DNA from: Spodoptera frugiperda
Lineage: Eukaryota; Arthropoda; Insecta; Lepidoptera; Noctuidae
Length of the DNA: 64,000 bases
Assembly: GCF_023101765.2 (NCBI RefSeq)
Contig: NC_064229.1
Coordinates: forward strand, 5,398,001 to 5,462,000
Direction of reading: 5' to 3'
Below are positions 43,725 to 54,469 of the stretch, one piece after another (the first letter of the stretch is position 1; each line of letters begins with the position of its first letter). The notes below the pieces were generated by a model, which had not been told where the DNA came from, made no database searches, and saw only the letters and a program-made list of their open reading frames with translations. Both the position numbers and the translations under genes were made by a program.

Positions 43725-43790
43725 TTAACCCGAGACACAATGTTTCTTTTATTGTGTATCGTATATGTATATGAGTATACGAGAGGTTAA
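43725..43790. mobile_element. TTAA-flanked foldback MITE, copy 3
   Basis: TTAACCCGAGACACAATG to CGAGAGGTTAA, 66 bp, with TTAA at each end and a GAGACACAAT/ATTGTGTATC stem. Confidence 0.5.
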
Positions 43791-44064
43791 ATATAAATGA
43801 GTAAATACATGACAATAAAATAAACTAAAACACGTACACGTTTGCTTCTTACTTGTTTGAACAAAGTTATGAATATTTGCAAACTACATACTTAAGTAGC
43901 TCTAGGTAATAATATACCGCAGTAACCGTACTACTTACTTGAAACTTAGCTAATTATACATTTACAACTAACTGTATAATTTACTAGTAGTTTAACTTGT
44001 ACTATAGTTACTTAAGTACATAAGATTACTACTACATTTTCTTATATTTACTGCGGTTTCTAAG

Positions 44065-44340
44065 TGTGGGAGAGCCATGCTTCACGAATGGGCCGGCTCG
44101 ATCGGAGCGACTTCACCGAAAACCGACGTGAAACAACGCTTGCGTTGTGTTTCGTTGTGTGAGTGAGGTTACCAGAGGACCAATTCCCCCCTTCCAAATC
44201 TTCCCAATCCCCGATTCCCCAACAACCCTTAAATTCCTAAACCCCAAAAGACCGGCAACGCACTTGTAACGCCTCTGGTATTTCAAGTGTCCATGGGCGG
44301 CGGCGATTGCTTACCATAAGGTGAAACGTCTGTTTGATAA
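44065..44340 (-). mobile_element. S4 repeat, near full length
   Basis: Plus strand carries GGGAGAGCCATGCTTCACGA, ACGTGAAACAACGCTTGCGT, GGCAACGCACTTGTAACGCC and CATGGGCGGCGGCGATTGCT. Confidence 0.75.
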
Positions 44341-44764
44341 AAAAAATTAAATTATTTATCACAATTTAATATTGTATGCAGAGTTAAAGTGACATTAATA
44401 TCTCATACTCATACTCATGTCACTCAATATACGAACAATTTTTGAACCGTAAAATATCGCAACATGCATCAGGTGTTACCCTCATACATTCTAATATCTT
44501 GAAATGAAATGAAAATACACAATATATCTAAATATCAGTAAGTATGTACCTAGTTTCATATTTTATTTTTAGTATGAGAGCAAAGCAAATCTTAATAAAT
44601 TCGAATAAAACGTTCCAAATTTTAAGCCGTCCAAGACACATTGTTTGGGTTCCATTTTCAAAATGTTAGAACAATGTGCAGAGACTAAAAAAGATTCAAA
44701 GACACTTCATTCTATATTGTCTATTATATTTTTTTTTAATCTATAATGATTAGTTTTTTTTCAG

Positions 44765-44883
44765 GCCATGATGTGAGTCTATCGACCGCTGTCGTGCCAG
44801 TCGGTCACTAGCCCTCCTACCGACGTATCGATTTAACCACAGTTAGACATCTACCATTGTTACCGACAACGCAGTATTTAGCG
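44765..44883 (+). other. Possible untranslated internal exon
   Basis: It follows a T-rich tract and TTTTTTTCAG and ends before GTATGCG. It is clearly GC-richer than the flanks. All frames have stops (it begins GCCATGATGTGA), so it would be untranslated. It could be a second or alternative 5' exon of the gene starting at 37318. The donor is only moderate. Confidence 0.25.
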
Positions 44884-45228
44884 GTATGCGTGATTCTTGA
44901 ATACTTTAAAGCCGTGGACAGAATTTAATTGTATGGTTACTAGTTCCTTTCATTATTATACTTCATTGTTTATTTAACTTAATGGATGAAGTGTCAACCT
45001 TGGTGGTATTTGTAGATTTCTTACTCGTGATGCCGTGAATGCCTTTAGTTTAGTATTAAGCTGGGTATTTTTTTTATATGTACACAATACATCTGTGATG
45101 TTAAACAAACTAAATAAAAATACCTACTTAAAAATCCTCATTAAAGTAATTTTCGTAAAAAACCAACTATACAATATAAACTTACTATTTATTTAAACAA
45201 AACCAGTGTGAAAATTAACTCAATTTTA

Positions 45229-45366
45229 ATGGCTGGTCCGGGAAAATCACAACACGCGATTCATCATTTACGAGTAGAGGCAACTGCAACAAAAGAAGCT
45301 TTGATTTATTTGCCAAGATTAGTTGGAATTATTAACACAGGGCACACATTGGTGGTAGGTAGGTAG
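45229..45366 (+). CDS. Uncertain 45-codon ORF with a donor near its end
   Basis: The ATG at 45229 opens MAGPGKSQHAIHHLRVEATA and stays open for 45 codons to TAG 45364. A GTAGGTAGG string at 45355 could act as a donor and leave a 42-codon phase-0 exon. Composition is protein-like, but no family is recognised. The start context (TTTTAATG) is poor. It lies 346 bases after the possible exon 44765-44883, on the same strand. Confidence 0.18.
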   Translation: MAGPGKSQHAIHHLRVEATATKEALIYLPRLVGIINTGHTLVVGR

Positions 45367-45369
45367 GTA

Positions 45370-46020
45370 CCTAAATACTATTCACCCTTCACTGAAGTAA
45401 AACTACAAGTAAAGCACAATGTTCTCTACATTTTTATGTTAAACTAAAATGTAACAATAAAACAACCAAATATATACACAACTCAGAATTACTTTCTTCC
45501 TGCAATAAATTATACCAGAAAAACAAATTCAGGTTATTTATGGCGCATAATAATTTATAAAAACTACTTTATAACGAGTCACAAGAGAATAACATTATCT
45601 TCACAATTACGTCAGCATATTTTAACGATGAAACTGCGGGTAGGTACTATCTTCCTTTAATTCTTGAGGGAACAGAAACTGAGATAAAAACCCGTAGTAA
45701 AATGTTACAAAGAGTGTGAATGATCCCTCCCTTTATGAGGAACCATATTTTATGGGACCATCAATGAAACCCAATCGGAATATTTAAGAGACCTAATGCC
45801 CCTTCCGAGCCAAGATATCATGAAAATGTTCAACTTAATGGAGAATGTAAAAACCTTATGTTTGTTGTCGTTAAATGTCGTTCAATTTAAAACGCAAATA
45901 AAAATGGTCATCTGAGAAAATTGCTAAACGTTACATAAAAAAAAAAGAATTTATAAAACAAAAGTCTACAATGTCAATGGTGTGTTCGCGGCAAAACGAA
46001 AAAAAAATAAACAAATACAA
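45370..46020. other. No gene seen
   Basis: AT-rich spacer. Confidence 0.4.
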
Positions 46021-46060
46021 ATGGCGTCACATTCGAAATATGAAATTTGTAAAATGTCGC
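46021..46060. promoter_or_regulatory. Orphan TTCGAA-type motif
   Basis: ATGGCGTCACATTCGAAATA followed by TGAAATTTGTAAAATGTCGC shares CATTCGAAAT and a CGTTTTGCCGCGAAC string (minus strand, about 45987) with the region upstream of the exon at 4074. No signal-peptide exon follows on either strand. Confidence 0.2.
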
Positions 46061-46834
46061 GCTACTGTTTTCTAAGCTTTGTTTATTCATGAATGTAAAA
46101 ACGTTTGCGTGTAAACGTTCGTTTGTTAATCTGTAGCAACTCGGCTAATGGCTACTATGGAGAAAAAAAGTATGTTAACTAATAAGGAAAAAAGAAACTA
46201 CTATAAAATAATATTAAATTACAGATTTTCTTTTAACTACTACGTTTATATTTCTTACATAATTCCTGGAGCAAATCCTAGTTAGTATTACAAGAATTTT
46301 CTTCTTAGTTTTTTAAGAATTATAGTAACAAGTTCTTGGAACGAAAGTATTTTTTGTCTCTTTCTCTGATTACGTATCATGTTATTAAGTTTAGAAATCT
46401 AAAAAAACGATTTTCACCTGTATAAAAGTAATTTTACGTGGAAACTATCATATCTATTTCTCATTTATTTCGACTACTGAAATACTGAATACAGCGTTTC
46501 CACGAAAACTCATTAGTCAAAAAGCTTTTTATATGAAATCCGTTCGTATTACTTTAATATAAAGATTGCAAAGTCCTATGTCCAACGTTTTCTATATGAC
46601 GTGCTTTACTCAACCAATTTATCGAGAATTTGAACTAATAATTTGGTCCAATTAATGAAACACAACAGTTCTTGTGAAAAAATGGTTAATCTGTATAAAT
46701 AGGAACAGAGTACAATATGACAAACGATCAATACAATGGTTCTAAATTGGATTAGACTGGATTAAACAATGAAGATTAGGTATATGTAATAGATATATAG
46801 TATGTAGTAGTACGTAGTAGTATGTAGTAGTACT

Positions 46835-46886
46835 CCCGCGCCCAAAGCGGGGGAAGCCATTGGATGATCTCCCCAAAACAAAAAAC
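46835..46886 (-). mobile_element. S3 end fragment
   Basis: GCGGGGGAAGCCATTGGATG and an A-rich end follow a (GTA)n-like run at 46795-46835. Confidence 0.5.
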
Positions 46887-46930
46887 AAGACAACAGATAA
46901 CCTGTATTTATACTAAAGAAACTACACCTA

Positions 46931-47935
46931 GGGCAAGTGACCCGGTTGTGGCCATCGACCCCTTTGTGGCCACTTGGGCCTTCAAATATTTATAACTAAG
47001 GCATGGACAAATAAATTACTCTGTGATGTATAGTATTTAAAATATTGAATATTGGAGACACTGATACCGTTGGCAGCTTTGATGTGTAAAACTTCACTTC
47101 GATGCAACAAGTCATTCTTTTTAGTTGAGGGTGAAATTGTTAAGATCTTAACAAAAAGGCTAAGGCGAGCGGGTGAGGATTTGGTTTTTATTTTTTTAAT
47201 CTTTGCTTATTGTTTGGATGTTTATGTTAATACTACATGAAGAATATATTGTCTAAGTGGAACTAAAGTTATTTTGTCGCCATATGTTTCTGAAGTGGGA
47301 TTATTAGAAGGTGGCCACTAATGGAGACAAAATTATGAATTTCTCCATCTTTGGCCACACGGCTGGCCAAAACTTTTGTACATAAACGCCCCACTTCTAG
47401 TCATTTATCGTAATTTATTTATTATTTTTCCTTGGCTTTACATATCAACAAATACATATTTTTCATTTTCAGAGATGCAATAAATTGCCTTCACACAAAG
47501 GGAGGTCAGTTTACTTTGCAGCTTTTACCAACGTCATATAAATGTTGATCTCTTTATTTGTAAGTTAAATTCAAGTGAAGTAATAATATTTCATATTTTC
47601 CAGACTAAATGAAAACCATTGTTTCTAAAATGTCAAATTTAATTAATAAATTTTGATTACTTTTATTGTATTTTTTGATGGCCAGAACTGGCACACGACC
47701 GTGGCCAGAAATGGCACGAATCTGGCCAAAAATGGCACAAACTCCCTTTTTTTTTCTTTTTTATACAGTTATTTTTCTATTGGACGTTCTTTAAAAAAAG
47801 GGTTTTCTTAGGCAAGATTAATACATGTTAAATGACTTTTTACAAGAAATATGTTCTTGATAACAAAAACTATAAGTTAAGAAAGCTTCAAAGTCGACAA
47901 AATTCTTAAAGTGGCCACAACCGGGTCACTTACGA
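46931..47935. mobile_element. 1.0 kb TA-flanked inverted-repeat element rich in TGGCCA
   Basis: Perfect 20-bp inverted repeats (AAGTGACCCGGTTGTGGCCA left; its complement right) lie 4 bases inside TA dinucleotides on both sides (46929-46930, 47936-47937). TGGCCA occurs nine times inside, several as TGGCCA-NAA-TGGCAC units. The TA duplication suggests the Tc1/mariner (possibly pogo) group. The 62-codon ORF at 47052 has no DDE motif, so this looks nonautonomous. Confidence 0.65.
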
Positions 47936-47939
47936 TATA

Positions 47940-49020
47940 TGTTTACTCCAAACCGAGATTCAGCTTTACAAAATAAAAAAACCAGTCTAAATTAAACAAC
48001 TCTCAAGAGTCTAAATTCAATTAAAATTAATGATATTTCTACCCTGTCTAGATAGATATAAAGATACTTTTCCTATAAAAAAATTCAAAGATTTTTCTAC
48101 CAAATGAAAAATTGAGTTTGAAATTAATCAAATTAATGCAACCAACACCGCAAGCTTGTTATAACAAAATTCTGTGTAACAAAACACGGAGCGATTTTTC
48201 GTTGAATTTAATTAAACTTTCGTTTAAAACTGCATAGAATCTATTATAAACTTTGTTATTTTGATACTGTAATTACAATGCTGGCCATTTTAAAATAACT
48301 TTATGTGCAATATTGATCCAGTCACATTATAAAGTAACCTTTTTTTAACAACTATCTAGAGACATACTAAATGAACTAAAAATAGAGAGTCGAGAGAGTA
48401 GAGTAGAGAGTAGGCTGCGCGATGTTGCCGCGTCTGCGCACGCTGCTGTTACTCGAAACTAGTAAAGCTTTTTTCCATTGATTTAAGTGAGTAAACCGTA
48501 ATTTTGGTTAAATAACTAATCATTATTTTTCATTTGTTCGTTGCAATAAGAGCAATACATTAATGACTCTCTTTCGGAGGAACAGGTTTATCATCATCAC
48601 CATTATTAGCCAAAATACATAAATCACTGAAATAAAGCCTTGTTCCTTAGAGGTCGTCCTTAACTTAGACATGGTAGTTAAGTCCCCCAATGTATATAGT
48701 TTTAGAGGATGATGTAGTAATTTTTCAATATAAGTGGTAAAACATTAATAGTAAGTAAACATTTGAGCATTTAAAAAAATATAATGGTACATACATATCA
48801 TGTCACCTATTTATTTGTCACCTATAATAACCCTTCTATAAAGTTCTAAGCCCATAATTAACGATCATCGACACGTGCACGTAGTTTAAACACACTTCCA
48901 CGTCCATTGCTCAATTAGTTTGAACATTAACCTGCAATATCGTAATTAGCACGCAATGCACGTGCAACATGCACTATCCATTGTGTACAGGTACCATTAC
49001 CAGCCAATGACAGCAGATGG
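47940..49020. other. No gene; E-box-rich tract before the 49 kb promoter
   Basis: 48370-48450 is an odd purine-rich then CpG-rich patch (GAGAGTAGAGTAGAGAGTAG, TTGCCGCGTCTGCGCACGCT). 48870-49015 holds repeated CACGTG/GCACGTG words and a CAGATGG word. No exon is supported. Confidence 0.4.
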
Positions 49021-49025
49021 CTAAC

Positions 49026-49065
49026 TTTTATACCCCACTCGTTTATTTTTATCGTAGATATCAGT
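49026..49065 (+). promoter_or_regulatory. TATA/initiator core promoter
   Basis: TTTATACC at 49026-49033 is followed by TCAGTTTC with A at 49063, about 32-35 bases apart. Upstream E-box words (CACGTG at about 48875 and 48960) could be its enhancer. Confidence 0.45.
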
Positions 49066-49158
49066 TTCGTTGACTATTGGACTTTTTCGTATTATTTATT
49101 TTATTGTCTATTATTTTCTGTTTCATTAAACACATATTGCTGTATTAAACGATAAACG

Positions 49159-49217
49159 ATGGATCAAGCGGTTTATGAGATTTCTGATATGAAAGTTATT
49201 AATGGAAATAAACTAAG
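49159..49217 (+). CDS. First coding exon of an unknown gene
   Basis: The ATG at 49159, 96 bases after the initiator, opens MDQAVYEISDMKVINGNKL plus two bases (phase 2) and ends at AAG|GTATTA. The context AACGATGG is acceptable. The encoded N-terminus is hydrophilic, without a signal peptide. It is recognised as an exon from the promoter spacing, the start and the donor, not from homology. An S5 SINE sits in the presumed intron 48 bases later. No second exon was found. Confidence 0.4.
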
Positions 49218-49264
49218 GTATTAAGGTTGCCCTTTACAATAGAATGAAAGCATTCAATTACACC

Positions 49265-49492
49265 AACGGCATGTACCAATGTGACATTTTCCGATTCATA
49301 TGTACTTTCTAAAGATTATTTAGACATAGTAAAGGAAAACGTCGTGAGTAAAACTAGGCTGATAATTCTAATTATAGGCTTGAAATTGCCAAACCACATT
49401 GAGCAAGCGTGGTGATTAATGCTCAAACCTTCTGCATGCGAGAAGAGGCCTTTGGCCAGCAGTGGCCACTTATAGGCTGTTGATGTTGTTGT
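49265..49492 (+). mobile_element. S5 SINE lacking its head
   Basis: Carries CATGTACCAATGTGACATTT, ACTTTCTAAAGATTATTTAG, GAGCAAGCGTGGTGATTAAT and GAGGCCTTTGGCCAGCAGTG. Confidence 0.75.
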
Positions 49493-49703
49493 TTCAATTC
49501 CACAAATTCCAATAAAAAGCCTTACTCCCTTTTAAGTACCAGGCAACGCACTTGTGATTTTTCTGTACCCCATACCAATACACTAATTACATACATATAT
49601 GTATAGGTACCAAGTCAATTCGTGGAACCAGAAAAGATACAAAAGGACTATACTAAACTTTCTAATACAAAATATTATTATCACTTTGCTTACATACCTG
49701 TAA

Positions 49704-49756
49704 CTGAAATATGTAACTGTTACAGGTATGTAACCTGTAACAGTTACATAATTCAG
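49704..49756. repeat. 24-bp inverted repeat with one mismatch, 5-base loop
   Basis: CTGAAATATGTAACTGTTAC... pairs with its complement across ATGTA. The inner 18 pairs are perfect. Confidence 0.85.
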
Positions 49757-50073
49757 TATATTTATTTGTACATACTCCAATGTTAGTTCTCATCCCGTTA
49801 CTAGGTCAAGTGGGAGGGAAAAAGTTAGAATTAGAAAATATAACAGCGACGGGGCGCTTGCTACTCGTAGAAAAAGGTAATTTAATAAAAATATGTCGTC
49901 ATAAATACATCAAAGACCAACATGTGGAGAAATTGCTTGCTCTGAACTTACAGAAGTAGATTAAAATAAAATGCTGTACTGTAGTGCCCACAAAAGTATT
50001 CAAACATAGGTAACTACATACTCGTAGCTTTCCATTCGCGGGTTTGCCCGCGTGCTTAAAATCGTCCTCAGAA

Positions 50074-50145
50074 ATCAGTAAACGAGCAGACGGATCACCT
50101 GATGGTAAGCAATCAGTGCCACCCATAGACACCCGCAACGCACTA
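50074..50145 (+). mobile_element. S4 fragment
   Basis: Carries TAAACGAGCAGACGGATCAC, CTGATGGTAAGCAATCAGTG and AGACACCCGCAACGCAC. Confidence 0.65.
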
Positions 50146-50299
50146 TCTATTGTTTATTTATTTTATGGTAAAGTGATGAATAAAATTGCTTACCATCAGG
50201 TGAATGCATACATTCATACAAACCTCACGCCTGGGGGTAGCCAAAGTTGCCAATGGCTACGATTCTTACATCATTCATCAGGTGAATATTAGAAAAGAA

Positions 50300-50780
50300 A
50301 CAAAGAACAAGTTTTAGTTTATCTCTCCAATTAACCAATTTATTTTAGTCTGTAACAGTAAAACTGGTTCAAACTACTTCCAACCCTTTGAATTCGCCGG
50401 CTTTCCAGCCTTACACATATAACCTTACTACATTGACCTCAACTCGTTGATTAGAGGCCTTTGTAGTGGAATCGCCAGAACTTTGTCAATGTCACGTACC
50501 TACCATTAAATGGACAATCAAACTAAGGAAACTGATCAATCAAAATTGACTGTTCCAAAGGAATGATTGAACGAGAACTGTTGTAAAGACTAAAGCAATT
50601 TCTTAATGACTTCATAGTTTTCAACACTAAAGATCACGACCCTTTTCTTTGTGAAAAAGATGGAACGCTATAATCCATTTTCACCAACCTCTTTTACATT
50701 TAAAGGAACATTTAAATTCTTCTAAGTTTTAAACGTCCTTTGCTAAATTCTTCTAAGTATTAAACGTCACCCTGTTCAAC
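50300..50780. other. No gene seen
   Basis: AT-rich spacer with a small direct repeat of AATTCTTCTAAGT..TTAAACGTC at about 50714 and 50748. Confidence 0.4.
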
Positions 50781-50785
50781 TAACC

Positions 50786-50886
50786 TTGAACGGGGTGGTT
50801 TTTAGTCAGTAAGAGTCTGACACTCCTTCTTTCCTCGCCTAAGGTGGGAGAAGTTATTGGAGGATTTTCCCCCCTCAAAAAAAAGT
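50786..50886 (-). mobile_element. S3 fragment
   Basis: Carries GGTTTTTAGTCAGTAAGAGT, CTGACACTCCTTCTTTCCTC and an A8 end. Confidence 0.7.
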
Positions 50887-51230
50887 AACGTGGCGTAAAT
50901 GACTGACATCTAACACTACAAGTAAGAAGTAGAGCTAAGTTAACCAATAAAATTCAAAGACTCCATGATTTTAATAGTCGTTTATCAATCCTAAGACAGA
51001 TTAAAAGCGTACCTCACTCTGAGAATTATCAAAGGACTATTATTCCTCGTCAGTTCAAATTCCTAGTATACTAAAGCAGCTATTCAAGTCCGCACATATA
51101 TTATCTACTTAAAACTTGCACAATCTAGAATCTAGATAGTTTTGGATCTTAGCAGTTGTGTGAAGCACGTCTTAACTAATAGTTATTGTGATCTACTTAG
51201 ACACACGACACACATAATATATGTACATAT

Positions 51231-51416
51231 ACGGTGGCTGGGCAACTGGCTGCCGTGCAACGTGTATTGGGTTCGAATCCCGCATGGAACACCTCCTTGT
51301 GTGATCCATAAAATGTCGTTTCGGGTCTGGGACATAGTTCATGTGCATGTGAACTTGTATGTTTCTAAACGCACCCACGACACAGGACAAAATCCTAGTA
51401 CAGGGAAACGTTTTTA
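51231..51416 (+). mobile_element. S2 SINE
   Basis: Carries GGTGGCTGGGCAACTGGCTG, GGGTTCGAATCCCGCATGGA and ACACAGGACAAAATCCTAGT. The first few bases of the head are missing. Confidence 0.8.
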
Positions 51417-51436
51417 ATTTAATTAATTCATTATTA

Positions 51437-51642
51437 TATGTCACCAGAAAATAACAAGAACCGTTAGTTTATAATTACATACGTACAAATTATAAACTGT
51501 TCTTAGGCAGAAAATTACGCCAATTGCCACGGTTCTAAATTTGAACGAGAAATTATATTATGTATAATTGTATTATTCTACGTCCACATTTTTTCCAGGA
51601 AATTTATATACTTACGGTTCTTGTTATTTTCCGGTGACATAT
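51437..51642. mobile_element. Harbinger-like MITE with TTA duplication
   Basis: The left end TATGTCACCAGAAAATAACA and right end TGTTATTTTCCGGTGACATA are inverted, and the arms extend past 30 bp (AAGAACCGT continues the match). TTA lies on each side (51434-51436, 51643-51645), the size and type of a PIF/Harbinger duplication. Length is 206 bp. Confidence 0.7.
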
Positions 51643-51869
51643 TATATCTAACATACATACATACAATATACATTCATAGCATATAATGGTTAGTGTATTT
51701 GCTCTGAGAAGCAGATTCCACTCATGTCTATAGAATTTTGTTATTGAATGTCGTTATAATGACCATTGTTTTCACAACACCGCTTTGGAATGTCGGTATC
51801 TCTAACAATAACGTGGATCTGTCATCTTTCAGGAATGTCAGCCGTAAATAACAGTCAAACAAATAGGTT

Positions 51870-51925
51870 CTACAAGTGGGAGTCGAACCTACATCCTCCT
51901 ACTCACTGTAATAAAACTAACCACT
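51870..51925 (-). mobile_element. tRNA-like SINE head fragment
   Basis: The minus strand reads GGAGGATGTAGGTTCGACTC, a B-box context unlike S1, S2 or S5. The body cannot be assigned. Confidence 0.3.
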
Positions 51926-52011
51926 AATAATCTATCATATCAATCCTACGTCAATCGAAATAAAACAGTATCTGATTAATCAATTTCTAACTTTAAAATC
52001 ATTACTTTACC

Positions 52012-52123
52012 ACCGTACCAGAGCCATTTAATGGTTACTTAATCCAGTCCTTGAAATTGTTTTCCATACAAAATCGTTACCAAGGAATAGTTTAAGTAAT
52101 CATTAAATGTCTCTGAGTACGGC
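52012..52123. mobile_element. GCCGTACTCAGAG MITE, copy 3
   Basis: Inverted ends ACCGTACCAGAGCCATTTAA and TTAAATGTCTCTGAGTACGG-like on the right. The core TACAAAATCGTTACCAAGGA matches the copy at 12487. Confidence 0.7.
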
Positions 52124-52129
52124 AGTTAG

Positions 52130-52495
52130 AGTCGCAAATTGTTTGAATCACTATACACACTAGATCTCAGAACTCAGGTAACTAGATACAATACATATAT
52201 TTGAGGAATCCAACTGTCATAATTCCCTAATTACTCACGGTTCTACTAAACGACAGTTACCTAATAATATGTACGTTAATTACGTATTAATATGGAACTA
52301 ATTGCATTCAGTAGAGACCGTGATTGATTAATATTAATTCATTAATTAATGTTATAATATTATGTTCCTAAGTTAGTTTGAAATGCCTGAGATATTGACG
52401 TGTATCCTAAGTATAAATTGAGTAAGTACTATGTGTGCTAGGAGTATTGTATTTCATTTCAGTCTTGTCAAGTTAGATATTAATTACCTTTAGAA
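52130..52495. other. No gene seen
   Basis: AT-rich spacer. Confidence 0.4.
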
Positions 52496-52497
52496 AC

Positions 52498-52680
52498 TAC
52501 TAGTTCTAGCAGCGGCTTCGTCCACGTTCTCGGGTGATAAAAAATCCTATCACCAAAGTCAGCTCATACTCTGTCTGTATACTAAATTTCATTAAAATCT
52601 GTTCAGTAGTTTCAGCGTGATTGAAGGACAAACATTCCAACGTCCAAACAAAAAAAAACTTTCACATTTATAATATTTGT
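52498..52680 (-). mobile_element. L1p copy
   Basis: ACTAGTTCTAGCAGCGGCTT, GGGTGATAAAAAATCCTATC and TCTGTTCAGTAGTTTCAGCG are present, ending in ATTTATAATATTT. Confidence 0.6.
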
Positions 52681-52857
52681 GTGATAGAATATTGCTGTAA
52701 AAATACCTTTGACATTTGTTATTTCAGATATCTATTACATTTATATCTTAATCTAGTCTGTGGCTCCAAATCCTACGCGTACATACTATATACCTAAGTA
52801 CACAAATAAAACGTAATGTGTCTAATTGATGGACTATGATAGATAGACTTCGTGTTT

Positions 52858-52921
52858 CACGTGTCCATGGGCGGCGGCGATTGCTTACCGTCAGGTAATC
52901 CGTCTGCTCGTTTACTGACTT
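52858..52921 (-). mobile_element. S4 end fragment
   Basis: GTGTCCATGGGCGGCGGCGA followed by TTGCTTACCGTCAGGTAATC. Confidence 0.6.
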
Positions 52922-52924
52922 ATT

Positions 52925-53375
52925 AATCCAGCAAACTAAGTCCTAGGTAAAATTCCAGGAAAAAGTTTCATGTTACAAAGCAATACCTAGGTGTAAAAAC
53001 CTTTGACAAAAACGTTCTTTAATCTTTATCCAATAAAAATTTGAAGTGCACAAATCTCACTACACTCTTTAATAATTTATTGTCCTATCTCCTTAACACT
53101 TAAAACAGAAATCCTTGTGCCAATCTAAAAGTCTTGTCACTTAGTTTTAATTACTAGGAGAGCAAGAATGCAAGGCGACGAATGTAACAGACGCGAACAG
53201 ATGAAGCGAGATGGCGGCTCCTAAATAATGTTCCTAAGATGTCCAGTGACGTGGAACCGACGGAGACTTTAACTTATAACAGAGGAAATATGAAGCTGGT
53301 TGAAATCACAAGATATTTTTCTTACAAGATATTTTTCACTTTAAAACTGGAGAAAGATGAATGAAAAGTATGTCC
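52925..53375. other. No gene seen
   Basis: AT-rich, with AGATATTTTTC repeated at about 53312 and 53327. Confidence 0.4.
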
Positions 53376-53378
53376 AAC

Positions 53379-53556
53379 GTTGGAATTTAAGGGTTGTTGG
53401 GGAATCGGGGATTGGGAAGGGGGAATCGGGCCTCCGGTAACCTCACTCACACAATGAAACACAACGCAAGCGTTGTTTCACGTCGGTTTTCGGTGAGGCC
53501 GTGGTATCACTCCGGTCGAGCCGGCCCATTCGTGCCGAAGCATGGCTCTCCGAAAC
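53379..53556 (+). mobile_element. S4 half copy
   Basis: Carries GGGTTGTTGGGGAATCGGGG, CGCAAGCGTTGTTTCACGTC and CGAAGCATGGCTCTCC. The CACCTGATGG part is absent. Confidence 0.7.
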
Positions 53557-53802
53557 GCTATATTAGCTTTTCCAAATGAACAAGGCAGTATATTATTTTA
53601 CCTACATACAAGTTAAAAGAAAATAAGTACACAAGCTGCACAAAGACACCACAAGCCCCATTAAGGCGGGTGGACACGTTCGCATCAATATTTAACGCTG
53701 GGCCATAAAACTTGCGGTCGTCGGTGACACAATCTTGCACAACCTACATACATCGAGTGTGTACACATCGACCTACACAAAACCAGTTTAACTTGGTCTC
53801 GC

Positions 53803-53840
53803 TTTATATAATCTTTCTACACATTCGAAGGTCAGTTTAT
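53803..53840 (+). promoter_or_regulatory. TATA/initiator core promoter candidate
   Basis: TTTATATA at 53803-53810 and TCAGTTT with A at 53834 are spaced about 30 bases apart. Downstream, TTGATGTGCAGCGGTATGTA resembles CATGATGTGCAGTGTATACT behind the 9.35 kb promoter, so the two may be related copies. No coding exon follows within sight. Confidence 0.35.
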
Positions 53841-54258
53841 ACTGGTGAGTGTAGCTTGATGTGCAGCGGTATGTACCTGACCTAACTTGTGACCTTTCAA
53901 TTACCTGAGTCGACGTTATAATAAATTTTGCATTATGAGTCCCTCTGGTGGTTCTTAGATATTTATTGAAGGGAGAAAGTAAGGTTAAGCTGTATTAGTA
54001 AGGGGAATATTTGAAAGTTTGATGGAGTTTGTACTTAGTGGTTGAATTTGAGATTTATTTATTTGTCGTTAAAGTTAAAAATAGTGTCGGTAAATAGTAT
54101 TTATTAGGTACACTACATCTTCTATCACCGTACTCTACTAACATAATGAAAGCAGAATTTTAAGTCAATAAATAAGTATTTAATCCTAGAGTTAACAGTA
54201 ACTAACTATGCATTTATCTGTCAGTACTGTTTAATAAAAGCCATGGTTTAGGTAACAT

Positions 54259-54465
54259 GTCGTGGTGGCCCGGAGGTTTAAGACACCACTTTCAAAATGT
54301 GAAGGAAAACATCGTGAGGAAACCTGAGTTTATAATTTCTAATTATACCTAAGTTTGAAATCGCCAACCCGCATTGAGCAGGCCTAGTAATAAATGCTCA
54401 AACATTCTCCGTATGAGAAGATGCCTTTGGTCAGCAGCGGTCACTGCGGCTGTTTGATGTGTGAT
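54259..54465 (+). mobile_element. S5 SINE with internal deletion
   Basis: Head CGTGGTGGCCCGGAGGTTTA joins directly to GGAAAACATCGTGAGGAAAC, skipping about 80 bases. The tail TGCCTTTGGTCAGCAGCGGT is present. Confidence 0.75.
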
Positions 54466-54469
54466 TTGA

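Noticed and set aside
48420..48478. Signal-peptide-like start MLPRLRTLLLLETSK
   Set aside because: It stops after 19 codons with no donor, and the CpG-rich, purine-rich context looks like an unusual repeat.
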